This document shows, piece by piece, positions 6,926 to 15,160 of a stretch of DNA of 15,250 nucleotides. The stretch covers positions 1-15,250 of the forward strand of contig DREN01000446.1 of the NCBI GenBank assembly GCA_011051075.1, in the 5' to 3' direction. The stretch is from Deltaproteobacteria bacterium. Lineage in GTDB: Bacteria > Desulfobacterota > DSM-4660 > Desulfatiglandales > Desulfatiglandaceae. Every line of letters begins with the position of its first letter. Position 1 is the stretch's first letter. The notes beneath the pieces are model-generated. The model was not told the DNA's origin, did no database searches, and was given only the letters and a program-made list of their open reading frames with translations. Position numbers and translations under genes: made by a program.

Positions 6926-7600
6926 GTGATCCCTGCCAGAGGAAAGAGTTTTTTCTGTTCATGGAGCGGAGGAAAGGACTCCTGCCTTGCCCTCTACTGT
7001 GCCATCCAGGCGGGGGCCGTTCCACGGGCGCTGCTCACCATGCTCACAAGGGACGGCGCCAGATCACGCTCTCACGGCCTCCCCGTGTCGGTACTTAACC
7101 ACCAGGCCCTGGCATTGAAGATACCCCTTGTTGTGCGTGAATCCTCGTGGGACGACTATGAACAGAATTTCACAGAAATTATCCACAGATTCAGAAAAGA
7201 AGGAATGGTGTACGGGGTGTTCGGTGACATCGACTTGGAGGATCATTTCCAGTGGGTTGAACGTGTCTGTTCAGCCGTGGGCATCAGGGCCTGTGAACCG
7301 CTCTGGAAGCGACCGCGCCGTGAGCTTATGGAAAAGTTCTTTAACGCAGGTTTCAGCGCTACCATCATCGCTGTAAAGGAGGGGGTCCTGGACAGGGGCT
7401 TCCTGGGCCGCACCCTGGACCGGGATCTGGTCAGAGATCTGGAGAAGGCCGGGATCGATGCATCGGGAGAGGAAGGGGAGTATCACACGGTAGTTACCAA
7501 CGGACCCATCTTCCGCCGCGAGATTCCCTTAGAGCAGGGGAAGAGTACCCTGCGGGGAGGTTACTCCTTCTTAGAGATCTCCGTAGCATCAACGCTCTGA
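6926..7600 (+). CDS. Dph6-like PP-loop ATP pyrophosphatase (adenine nucleotide alpha-hydrolase family)
   Basis: A 224-residue protein starting at GTG, with the PP-loop SGGKDS at 14-19 right at the N-terminus and the family motif GEEGEYHTVV at 181-190. Also typical are GVFGDIDLEDHFQWVE (97-112) and EPLWKRPRREL (124-134). In archaea and eukaryotes this family (Dph6) amidates diphthine on elongation factor 2 using ATP and ammonia. Bacteria lack diphthamide, so bacterial members have an unknown ATP-dependent amidation or adenylation role. Length fits the single-domain form. It lies 38 nt after the aminotransferase and is followed 87 nt later by the protease gene, in one direction, so co-transcription is likely. 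Family assignment is strong, substrate unknown. Confidence 0.85.
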   Translation: MIPARGKSFFCSWSGGKDSCLALYCAIQAGAVPRALLTMLTRDGARSRSHGLPVSVLNHQALALKIPLVVRESSWDDYEQNFTEIIHRFRKEGMVYGVFGDIDLEDHFQWVERVCSAVGIRACEPLWKRPRRELMEKFFNAGFSATIIAVKEGVLDRGFLGRTLDRDLVRDLEKAGIDASGEEGEYHTVVTNGPIFRREIPLEQGKSTLRGGYSFLEISVASTL

Positions 7601-7687
7601 GATCGTATCTTCTAAATAAATCAGGGACCAATGGCCTTTCATGGGGATTTTTGAAACTACCCGAGATCAACATACCTGATGTGACCC

Positions 7688-9115
7688 ATGAGGTTTTTCA
7701 TGAGGCTCTTAAAAAACGTGATTTTTCTGAAGGCGCTCCTCTCCCTTTCACTGCTATGTTTTCAGACAAGTCCGGCCGGGGGTTCCGGGGAAGACAGTTT
7801 CCTTGGGCCCCAGTCAAGGCAGTCCATGGGTGAGCAGAAGGTCCTGGTGCTTGCAGTTCGATTTCCCGACGTTGAACCAAGGTTTTCCTTAGGGCGAATC
7901 CGAAAGAAGGTGGTCAGAGGCCTTAACAGATATGTGAAAGAGCAATCCTACGGCCTCACGTGGGTGAAGGCCGACTTCAGGGGGTGGATAACCCTTCCCG
8001 ACCCGATTCGACAGTACAGGGTGAGCCCCTATAATTTTGAAGTTGACAGGACAAGGGTTAAAAAGCTCATCGAGGACTCCATGTCGGCCATAGAGGATGA
8101 GGTGGATTTCTCCCGATACCAGCATATAATCGTCGTGCCCGGGGCCTTCACCACCCCCGGGAAGGGCTACGGAATGATCTGTTACTGCGCCAATCCCGGC
8201 ATGCTCTCAGGGGTAAGGAAAAACCCCGGATATGTGCCGGTGGAATCTGAAGGGGGACGCATATTCCGGGGCGGCGTCTGTGTGGGCGCTGAAAACGCCC
8301 ACCTCGGGATGTTTGCCCATGATTTCTTCCATGCCCTCGGGGGCATATACGAGGATAAACGGCTTGTACCCTGACTGTACGATTTCGAGCGTCAGTCTGA
8401 CGCTTCAAGGCTCCCCGGTTTCAGGCATCATGCCATATATATGGGGCCGTGGGACATCATGTCTCAACATTTCATAGAAAGAAGAAGGCCCCCCCAGGGT
8501 ATCTCCTCCTTCACCAAAATCAGGCTGGGCTGGATATCACCGGATCAGGTAACCCTGGTAAATCCAGGCGCCACTCAAACCGTTTTTTTGGCCCCCCTTT
8601 CAAAAGGAGGCCGTACCCTGGCAGTCAAAATACCCCTGAGCGGGAGGTGGAGCGGCGGCCGCCGCTACTACCTGGTGGAAAACCGCCAGCCCATCGGGTA
8701 TGACCGCCTACTGCCGGATTGCGGCATACTTGTATTAGAGGTAAATCCGGATGTCAGAGAAGGATCAGGCACGGTAAAGGTCGTGGACGCAGATCCCGCT
8801 TCCCCATACTTTTCCCACGCCACATTCAGACTGGACCGGAACAGGAGAAATACCTTTATTGACAAAAAACAAGACGTTGCCATCATCCCCCTCTGGCCTG
8901 ATAAGGGGACCCTGGGGGTCCTGATCACCACCCCTGAAAAAGCCCCCGATGCCCTGAGGACAGCCCTGACCATTCAGCAACTCCTGAAACGCTTTCCCGA
9001 ACCGAGGGGAGCGGGGGAACAAAAGGCCATAGAAGAGAGCATTGCCTCTTTTAAGAGGTCTGATTTCAAGACATGCCGTGAAATTGCTCAGCAGAGGCTT
9101 GAAAGAGCATGGTAA
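7688..9115 (+). CDS. M6-like secreted metalloprotease with one in-frame UGA (possible selenoprotein)
   Basis: The frame 7688-9115 encodes 475 residues if the UGA at 8372-8374 (codon 229) is read through; otherwise it is 228 residues plus an orphan downstream part (8441-9115). The N-terminus is a signal sequence (residues 1-30, FLKALLSLSLLCF). M6 (immune inhibitor A) features follow: KVLVLAVRFPDVEP (51-64), YVKEQSYGLTWVKADFRGWITLP (82-104), the zinc motif H211-D-F-F-H215-A-L-G-G, and after the UGA LYDFERQSD and MGPWDIMS (252-259, likely Met-turn). The parts on either side of the UGA are in the same frame with no shift, and residues 230-251 are family-like. The UGA occupies the D position of InhA-type PDLYD. 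The classical catalytic Glu is Asp212 here. Candidate fates: selenocysteine insertion, or a recent nonsense mutation. A start at 7700 is also possible. Confidence 0.75.
8375..8408 (+). promoter_or_regulatory. Possible bacterial SECIS stem-loop downstream of in-frame UGA
   Basis: After the UGA (8372-8374) and a 12 nt spacer, 8387-8394 (GAGCGTCA) pairs with 8398-8405 (TGACGCTT) in 8 consecutive pairs, one of them a terminal G-U. The loop is GUC. Below a C-C mismatch two or three more pairs extend the stem. The loop starts 20 nt after the UGA. In E. coli fdhF (from memory) the apical loop GGU starts about 18 nt after the UGA and reads CAGGUCUG, against CAGUCUG here. The hairpin overlaps sense codons, as bacterial SECIS elements do. 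It is a candidate only: a coding sequence can contain such a stem by chance. Confidence 0.45.
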
Positions 9116-9135
9116 AGGGGCCCGTCCCTTCCCTC

Positions 9136-10422
9136 TCAAGAACCCACGGATTCTGCTATGGATACTGCCCTATCGCCCAACATATTGACATAGCTGCCTA
9201 ATTCGTTGTCATACCACCCGTAGATAACCGCCTGGGTGATGGCTATCCTGGCCAGATCCTGACCCCCCTGTTCAAACGGGCCTGACGGGGATTGCCCTGC
9301 CAGGGAGCAGAGTTTTTGCAGATCGATGTTTACCTCTGCAGTGCGCGTGTGGGTCTCGTGCGCCTCGATAACGGCCGCCGCCCTTGGAAGCCCCACAATA
9401 TCGGCCGATACGTTCTGTTTTTCAGAGAAATTCAGGTACCCGCGGGGTTCGGCCGAAGCAGCCTGTCTGTAGATATCGTTGATCACCTCCCTACGGATCT
9501 GTTCACCAGAGGGGTCTTCCTGGAGATTGACCACCAAGATGATCAGGGATCCCGTTGCGGTGGGTATCCGCACAGACTCGGCAATGAACCCTATCTCTTT
9601 CATCTCTGGAAGTACAAGGGCCAGGGTGTTTGCGGCCCCGGTGGATGTGAGTATGATATTGTTCATGATGCTCCTGTTCTTCCTCAGATCGCTGGCTCCG
9701 CTCTTGGGGAGGCGATCCAGGACGGCCTGGGCACCAGTGACAGCGTGCACCGTGGCCATGGTGGCCGTCAGGATCCTTTGAGGGCCGAAGAAGTCCATGA
9801 GGGGTTTGATCATATGGGCAAGACAGGTGGTGGTGCAGGAGGCGTTTGAGATGATCCTGTGCACGCGGGGATCGTAATCGTTTTCGTTGATACCCATGAT
9901 GGTGGTAACCGCGTCCTCTGGCATGGACCTGGTCTTATCCCTTATCTTGAAGGGCGCGGACACTATTACCTTGACGGCCCCGCATTCAAGATGTCCGCGA
10001 AGGGTGCCTTCCGGTTCATCATGGGGAAGGGTTGGATCCAGGAACCGTCCGGTGTTATCTATCACAAGCCTGACATCACGCTCCATCCAGTTGATACCCC
10101 TTGGGTCTCGAGAGGTCTTTAAAACCCTGATCCTGACACCGTCGACCATCAGGTATCCCTCCACCTCGTTTATCTCCTGAATTATAGGCTTCGCCCTGTG
10201 CCCGTACAGATAGGTCCCAAGGGAACCGTAGGTGGAATCCCGTTCAAGGTAGTGGGCAAGGTCATTAAGCGAGGCCCCCACCTCCCGCCCCACGTTGACC
10301 ACTATCTCGTGGAACCTTTTGCGGGCAACGTGATGCCAGACGGTGAGTTTTCCTATTCTTCCAAGGCCGTTTATCCCTATCTTCAATCCACGCCCGGTCT
10401 CTCTTTTCACTGTATCTCCCAT
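9136..10422 (-). CDS. Divergent glyceraldehyde-3-phosphate dehydrogenase with insertions
   Basis: A 428-residue GAPDH, about 90 longer than the usual ~335. The Rossmann motif GINGLGRIG is at 16-24. The catalytic Cys196 lies in SNASCTTTC (SNASCTTNC in classical enzymes) and His226 in ATVHAVTG; GAANTLALVLPEM, SVRIPT and the C-terminal WYDNELGSYVN (403-413) are conserved. It would oxidise glyceraldehyde 3-phosphate or run in reverse. The Asp that normally follows the second strand (AINDxxD) and binds the NAD ribose is absent: the sequence is VVNVGREVGASLNDLAHYLE, which may allow NADP. Extra residues appear around 125-145 and 350-390 (HETHTRTAEVNIDLQKLCSL). Its ATG directly abuts the TAG of the upstream 1401-residue gene, with GAGAGGGG as ribosome binding site inside that gene's last codons, so the pair is translationally coupled. 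Confidence 0.92.
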   Translation of the reverse strand: MGDTVKRETGRGLKIGINGLGRIGKLTVWHHVARKRFHEIVVNVGREVGASLNDLAHYLERDSTYGSLGTYLYGHRAKPIIQEINEVEGYLMVDGVRIRVLKTSRDPRGINWMERDVRLVIDNTGRFLDPTLPHDEPEGTLRGHLECGAVKVIVSAPFKIRDKTRSMPEDAVTTIMGINENDYDPRVHRIISNASCTTTCLAHMIKPLMDFFGPQRILTATMATVHAVTGAQAVLDRLPKSGASDLRKNRSIMNNIILTSTGAANTLALVLPEMKEIGFIAESVRIPTATGSLIILVVNLQEDPSGEQIRREVINDIYRQAASAEPRGYLNFSEKQNVSADIVGLPRAAAVIEAHETHTRTAEVNIDLQKLCSLAGQSPSGPFEQGGQDLARIAITQAVIYGWYDNELGSYVNMLGDRAVSIAESVGS

Positions 10423-13400
10423 CTATCCCCTCTCCATCTCCTTGATCTTCATCTTACCCGAGTAAACTGAGCCTTCCAGGCCGTCAATACTTATCCAGCC
10501 CCCTGACCTGAGCAACCTCCCGTCAAAGGAACACGTGCTTTCCTTTTCCATGCAGACGAGGTTCGGACATCCCACCACGCAGGTCTTGTTCAGACGATGT
10601 GCGACAATGGCTGCATGAGAGGTTGACCCGCCCCTGGCCGTAAGGAGTCCATCCGCCTCGTAGATCTCCTTTATGTCATCGGGCACGGTGTCGCTTCTGA
10701 CGATAATCAACGAGGTTTCAGGCTCTCTTCTTCGCCATTTTTCCATCTCCGCAAGGTTGAAAACAACCCTTCCTGTCATTGCGCCCCCGCTCACCCCGAT
10801 ACCGTGACCTAAAAATTCGGCCTCCCTTTTCGATATCAGGTCAAAGGAGTAGGCCCTCTTTCTCTCCCTGATGGCCATCTCCCTGGTCTGGAGAAAGTAG
10901 AGGCCCCTGGCCTGGGGTCCTTCAAAGGTAAATTCAACCTCCTGCGGGCTCCACTTCCTCTCGTATACGAGCTCCTTTGCCCACTCCCTCATGGTCTGGT
11001 AGATCTCCGGAAACAGCTCCTCAAGGGTAGAGTCAGCATCCCTGTTTTCGATCTCAGCCTGCTTCTTCGATATGGGCCGGGTTTTTACAAGGCCCGATAC
11101 CACGTCTTCTCCCTGGTTCCCGGGAGTAAAATCGCCCCACAACATCATGGTATCCCCGGACCACCTGGGGTTGTGGGTAAAAAAGACCCCTGAACCGGAT
11201 TCCCTGGAGAAGTTCCCGAATACCATTGCCTGGATGGTTACGGCGGTACCCCAGTCATCAGAAATACCCATTATCTTCCTGAAGGCTTCCGCCTTTGGGG
11301 CGTTCCACGAATCAAAGACCTTTCCGATGGAGATGTAGAGCTGCTCAAAAGGCTCCTCCTTTATCTCAACACCCCTGTCCCGGATCAGTGTCTTATAGGT
11401 GAGGGCAACCTGGCGCATCTGATCCCCTGAGAAGTTCCTCTTGTAGGGTACGCCCAGACGTTCCTTGAACTCATCAATGACGGCATCGAACTCGTCCCTC
11501 AGGAGACCAAAGGCCATGCCATAGGACTGTAGAAATCTGCGATAGGTGTCCCATCCAAACCACTGGTTACCCGTAAGGGCAACCATCCCCTCCACCACCT
11601 CTTCGTTTATCCCCACGTCCAGGAAGGTATTCATCATCCCCGGCTGGGAGATGGAAGAACCGCTCCTCACGGACAAGAGCAGGGGATTGTCGGGGGCCCC
11701 AAAGGTCCTGCCTGTCAACTTCTCAAGGTTTCGCACTTCCAAGGCCACCTGCTCCTCAAGGTTCGTTTTTGCGGGCAGGTAGTTGTCAACAACCTCACGG
11801 CACCTGAAGACCTCGGTGGTGATAATAAAACCGGGGGGGACCGGCAGGCCGAAGCCCAGTATCCTTACCAGGTTCAGCCCCTTGTTCCCAAGATGGATTA
11901 TGTCTGAAAGGCCCCTTTTCAGGGGATCCATAGGCGTTAGGGCCTTCTGGGGGTCATAGCTGAGCAGCAACCGGAGTCTTTTCTCTGGAAGCCTGTGCGA
12001 TTGCCGGTAGAGTGTGTTCAGTATACGGGTCAGGAAAAGATCAAGCTGCTGCAGGCCCAGAGACGAGGCGATTCTGTCCCGGAGAAAGACCTCTGTCACG
12101 CGATGCACCAGTTTTTCGTCGTCTTCGGCCCCCGCAGCCGGATAATACCTGGAGATCAGCCTCCCGGGAGGCAGGTTACGCAAGATCTTCAACAGATTTT
12201 CCTGGTGAATATTGTTGAAGTAGTCGTTCACCATGTTCCCCACTGCCCGGGAAAACCCCCGGAATATATCCAGGTACTGTGTAGGGGAAAAACCCCTCAC
12301 CTGAAGGGAGCTGGCCAGGAGATCCAGTTGTCTCTCCATCTCCACTGAGACAATGCCGTCTAATTTGAGGGCCCGGTCAAACAGGCGCAGGTAAAGGTTG
12401 ATCTGGGAAAAGGTGGCCCTTGTAATGAGTTTGAAATCAATACCTTCCACCATATCTTCGAGCAGAGAGTTCAACAGGGACTCCAGACGGAAGCTCAGCC
12501 CCAGGGCCTCAAATTTCAGCTCATGATAACTCCCGTACATGGAAGGTATGTCCACTGTAAAGTGCCTTTTACGGTATATGTCCTCTGTTACCTCATAGCT
12601 CGCCGGAGACAGGATGATCTCTTTCAGTTGTTCAAGGTAGTCGAGAATTGCCTCTATCTTACCCCTTCCTTCCCCGGCCCCCAGGGCCTGTCTCAGCCGG
12701 TCCGTACGGGGAAGGCCGCTCGATCTTTGCCTGGACAGATAACTCTCTATTTCAACGAAGTTCAGATGGTACTTCTGGTAAAGGAGTTTGTACAACTCCA
12801 CCATAAGTTCCACCCGTTCCGAATCCAGGTCCGAGACATGGGGCAGTTTTTCAATCATCTGCCTCAGGCGATCCTTTTCAAGGGTCAGCAGGTCATCTAC
12901 CCTGTTAAGGCCTGCCTCTTGAAAAACGTGGCTCACAATCCGGTGCACGCCGTCAATATATTCCCCTTCCGTCTCAATCTGCCTGTAGATGCCGGGGGGC
13001 AAAACCGATTCCAGCCCCTTTTTGTTCCGGGTCTGCCAGAAGGAGAGGGAGGCCTCCATCAGCCCGATGATCCGGTTGCTGCTCTCCACATGGCTCTGTT
13101 TTCTGATAAAATGGGAGAGAGGATCTCTCCGTAGGCATATCTCATCGATCCTGGTGGAGATATCCCGCAGTGCCCCTTCGGCCCCTATCTCACTGAAAAA
13201 GGCGGGAAACAGGCGGGCTAACTGTTTGACAAGGTTATAAACGGGCCCCACATGGCTGTTCAGCAGTCGGGTTATATCCCGGGGAAAAAGATCGGTGTCT
13301 TTGATAAAGACCCCGCTGAGGGAAAGATGGATGATCAGGGAGGAGATGAGTTTCTTGGACCACTTGGGGTTCAGTTCTATGAGCTCAAGCCAGGTGCGGA

Positions 13401-14628
13401 TATTCTGTATGTGCGCTTGATTGGCGCGTATCTGCCAGTCATCGCCCACCCCCTGTATCCGGGGGGCCTGGAATCCCAGGGAAACCATGGAATCAATAAA
13501 AAAATCAACCAGATCGCTCTCATCGGTCTTATAGACACCTTTGCCGATATTCAGGACACAGTTAAGAGCTGTTCCTGGAAATTTTTCAACACTCTGCCTT
13601 AAAGTTGCAAATATCCTCTCCAGAAACCGCTGAATAACCAGATAGTCTTCATTCTCAATGATCCATGCCAGTGTCCGGTTAATATCCCTCAGGGTCTCTT
13701 CGTGAATGGCCGAAAGGCCCTTTACGTTCATGACGTGAAGGAGGAAGATGAGCTTCCACTCCCTTCCCTGGCCCTGATCGGCCCCCGCGCTGAGGAGCTT
13801 TTTGGGTATCTCCTCGTAAACCGAAACGATCTGCCCGTATCCTGGCAGTTGGGTGAGCCGGTCCAGACGGTCCGCCGGGGTGTCATCACGGGCCCTGGCA
13901 GTCCTCTCCAACCACTCCAGACATTCTTCTAACCGCCGGTGGGAGACAGGTCCGAGGATATCGGTCAATTTCTTTCCCTGAACCGTCTTCCCGGATTCGG
14001 TCTTAAACCATGAGGTGGGGTCTTCCTGATTCAACCAGAACTCGTAGGTGTACCGGAAATAATCGATCAGGAGATCGTTAAGGGATGAGCAGTCAAATTC
14101 AGCGGGCATCACGCGAGAATAAAGCCCCGCCAGCTTACTGAGCTGATAAAAGCTCCTGACAAAGAGAAAGAAGGTCTCCCCGGTATAGATCCTTATGGTA
14201 TCAAACCCGTAGTCCAGCACGGGCAGCAGCCTCTCAAGCCCGTCGCCCCCCTCCCTGATGATATGTTGTATGAAGCAGAGAAGATTGTCAGCCGCATCGA
14301 TCCTCACACCTTCGTCACGGGAGGAATCAATGGCCTGGAAAAAGATATCTAAATAAAGCCTTGCCGCCTCTGGCCCCTTGGGGTGGGTCTTGAGGATATG
14401 AAAGTAGTTGAGGGCGTAAGACCTGGCTTCTTTCACACTGTACTGCCAGTTCCTGTACGGATGGCAGATCTCTTCCAGAAAGGTCTTTAATCGCTGTCTG
14501 ACACCGTAGTACTCACCCATGACCTCTAACAGGATCTCATACCTGTTATCAACGGTCACATCAACCCGGGTACGGGCCAGGTTCACTTCAAGGGCCGTGG
14601 ATTCCATATCCCTGGTTCTCCTGAACAT
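10423..14628 (-). CDS. PPDK-like dikinase lacking the PEP/pyruvate barrel, with a ~900-residue N-terminal region
   Basis: A 1401-residue cytosolic protein. Residues 1 to about 905 are largely helical by composition and unrecognised. From about 910 the pyruvate,phosphate dikinase nucleotide-binding domain is clear: GNKGLNLVRILGFGLPVPPGF (Lys916), R988-SGSSISQPGMMNTF, FGWDTYRRFLQSYG, IQAMVFGNFSRESGSGVFFTHNP and GEDVVSGLVKTRPI, closer to PPDK than to PEP synthase. The phospho-His swivel domain follows: LLTARGGSTSHAAIVAH with His1338. The protein then ends at residue 1401, so the ~350-residue C-terminal PEP/pyruvate TIM barrel of PPDK is missing. ATP could phosphorylate His1338; the final acceptor is unknown and may be bound by the N-terminal region, as in glucan water dikinase or rifampicin phosphotransferase. 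ATG 14607 (M8), 10 nt after AGGAG, may be the true start. It forms an operon with the downstream GAPDH. Confidence 0.85.
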   Translation of the reverse strand: MFRRTRDMESTALEVNLARTRVDVTVDNRYEILLEVMGEYYGVRQRLKTFLEEICHPYRNWQYSVKEARSYALNYFHILKTHPKGPEAARLYLDIFFQAIDSSRDEGVRIDAADNLLCFIQHIIREGGDGLERLLPVLDYGFDTIRIYTGETFFLFVRSFYQLSKLAGLYSRVMPAEFDCSSLNDLLIDYFRYTYEFWLNQEDPTSWFKTESGKTVQGKKLTDILGPVSHRRLEECLEWLERTARARDDTPADRLDRLTQLPGYGQIVSVYEEIPKKLLSAGADQGQGREWKLIFLLHVMNVKGLSAIHEETLRDINRTLAWIIENEDYLVIQRFLERIFATLRQSVEKFPGTALNCVLNIGKGVYKTDESDLVDFFIDSMVSLGFQAPRIQGVGDDWQIRANQAHIQNIRTWLELIELNPKWSKKLISSLIIHLSLSGVFIKDTDLFPRDITRLLNSHVGPVYNLVKQLARLFPAFFSEIGAEGALRDISTRIDEICLRRDPLSHFIRKQSHVESSNRIIGLMEASLSFWQTRNKKGLESVLPPGIYRQIETEGEYIDGVHRIVSHVFQEAGLNRVDDLLTLEKDRLRQMIEKLPHVSDLDSERVELMVELYKLLYQKYHLNFVEIESYLSRQRSSGLPRTDRLRQALGAGEGRGKIEAILDYLEQLKEIILSPASYEVTEDIYRKRHFTVDIPSMYGSYHELKFEALGLSFRLESLLNSLLEDMVEGIDFKLITRATFSQINLYLRLFDRALKLDGIVSVEMERQLDLLASSLQVRGFSPTQYLDIFRGFSRAVGNMVNDYFNNIHQENLLKILRNLPPGRLISRYYPAAGAEDDEKLVHRVTEVFLRDRIASSLGLQQLDLFLTRILNTLYRQSHRLPEKRLRLLLSYDPQKALTPMDPLKRGLSDIIHLGNKGLNLVRILGFGLPVPPGFIITTEVFRCREVVDNYLPAKTNLEEQVALEVRNLEKLTGRTFGAPDNPLLLSVRSGSSISQPGMMNTFLDVGINEEVVEGMVALTGNQWFGWDTYRRFLQSYGMAFGLLRDEFDAVIDEFKERLGVPYKRNFSGDQMRQVALTYKTLIRDRGVEIKEEPFEQLYISIGKVFDSWNAPKAEAFRKIMGISDDWGTAVTIQAMVFGNFSRESGSGVFFTHNPRWSGDTMMLWGDFTPGNQGEDVVSGLVKTRPISKKQAEIENRDADSTLEELFPEIYQTMREWAKELVYERKWSPQEVEFTFEGPQARGLYFLQTREMAIRERKRAYSFDLISKREAEFLGHGIGVSGGAMTGRVVFNLAEMEKWRRREPETSLIIVRSDTVPDDIKEIYEADGLLTARGGSTSHAAIVAHRLNKTCVVGCPNLVCMEKESTCSFDGRLLRSGGWISIDGLEGSVYSGKMKIKEMERG
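14618..14622 (-). promoter_or_regulatory. Ribosome binding site favouring an internal start at 14607
   Basis: On the minus strand AGGAG lies 10 nt before ATG 14607 (residue 8 of the long frame), whereas no Shine-Dalgarno sequence precedes ATG 14628. The start therefore may be seven codons downstream. Confidence 0.45.
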
Positions 14629-14669
14629 GAACGGGCGATTTTAGTGGGACTATCGGCGGTTCCTTTTTT

Positions 14670-14699
14670 ATTCTACACGATCCTTCCTGGTGCAGTCCA
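14670..14699 (-). promoter_or_regulatory. Probable sigma-70 promoter of the dikinase-gap operon
   Basis: On the minus strand TGGACT (14694-14699, 4 of 6 matches to TTGACA) and TAGAAT (14670-14675, 5 of 6 to TATAAT) are separated by 18 nt. Transcription would start near 14662, giving a leader of about 35-55 nt. Confidence 0.5.
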
Positions 14700-14922
14700 G
14701 TTCAAAAGGGGCCATGTCAGGAAAACATCAAAGTCACGACTAACCTGGGGATAGCACTGGGCCAAATGCCATCTATTTCTGCGTTATCGCATCAAAATCC
14801 CAAATTACAATCCCATGCATCGCGGGATCAAATTACAAACAATGTCCAAGCTACAACACGCGGCGCAAGCGCCTGCGCTGCGCGTGACCAAACTATTTCA
14901 ACCTGTGCGGTCAGACTTCAGC

Positions 14923-15012
14923 AATTCTGGATACGGGATATATCCCGCCCGCGGCGGGAGTCCGTCCGTGGGGGCCTCTTTTCCAAAGGACGCAAAACCC
15001 TGTCTCGTTGCA
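14923..15012. repeat. Direct repeat, unit A (90 bp, exact)
   Basis: Starts AATTCTGGATACGGGATATA and ends CCCTGTCTCGTTGCA; an identical copy begins 238 bp downstream at 15161. The unit contains the perfect palindrome CGGGATATATCCCG (14934-14947) and an overlapping hairpin TCCCGCC/GGCGGGA with loop CGC just after it. No similarity is seen in the bases directly preceding the two copies. Confidence 0.9.
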
Positions 15013-15160
15013 CAGGGACGGCAGCATGCGCTTGAAATAAGCTACGGGAAAGCCCCAGGAGAGAGTCTCGGTTGGACCATGTACGGGTCCTGCCTGCTCC
15101 GAAGCTGTAATCCCACTAAGGGGGCGTTCCATGTCGTGTGGAATATTTTGTTGCGTCCTT

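Noticed and set aside
6390..7025. 211-residue minus-strand open frame
   Set aside because: It is the complement of the aminotransferase and the Dph6-like gene, both of which have clear family motifs.
9116..9135. Bidirectional terminator between the convergent protease and gap genes
   Set aside because: Only 20 bases separate the stops and no stable hairpin with T runs is visible.
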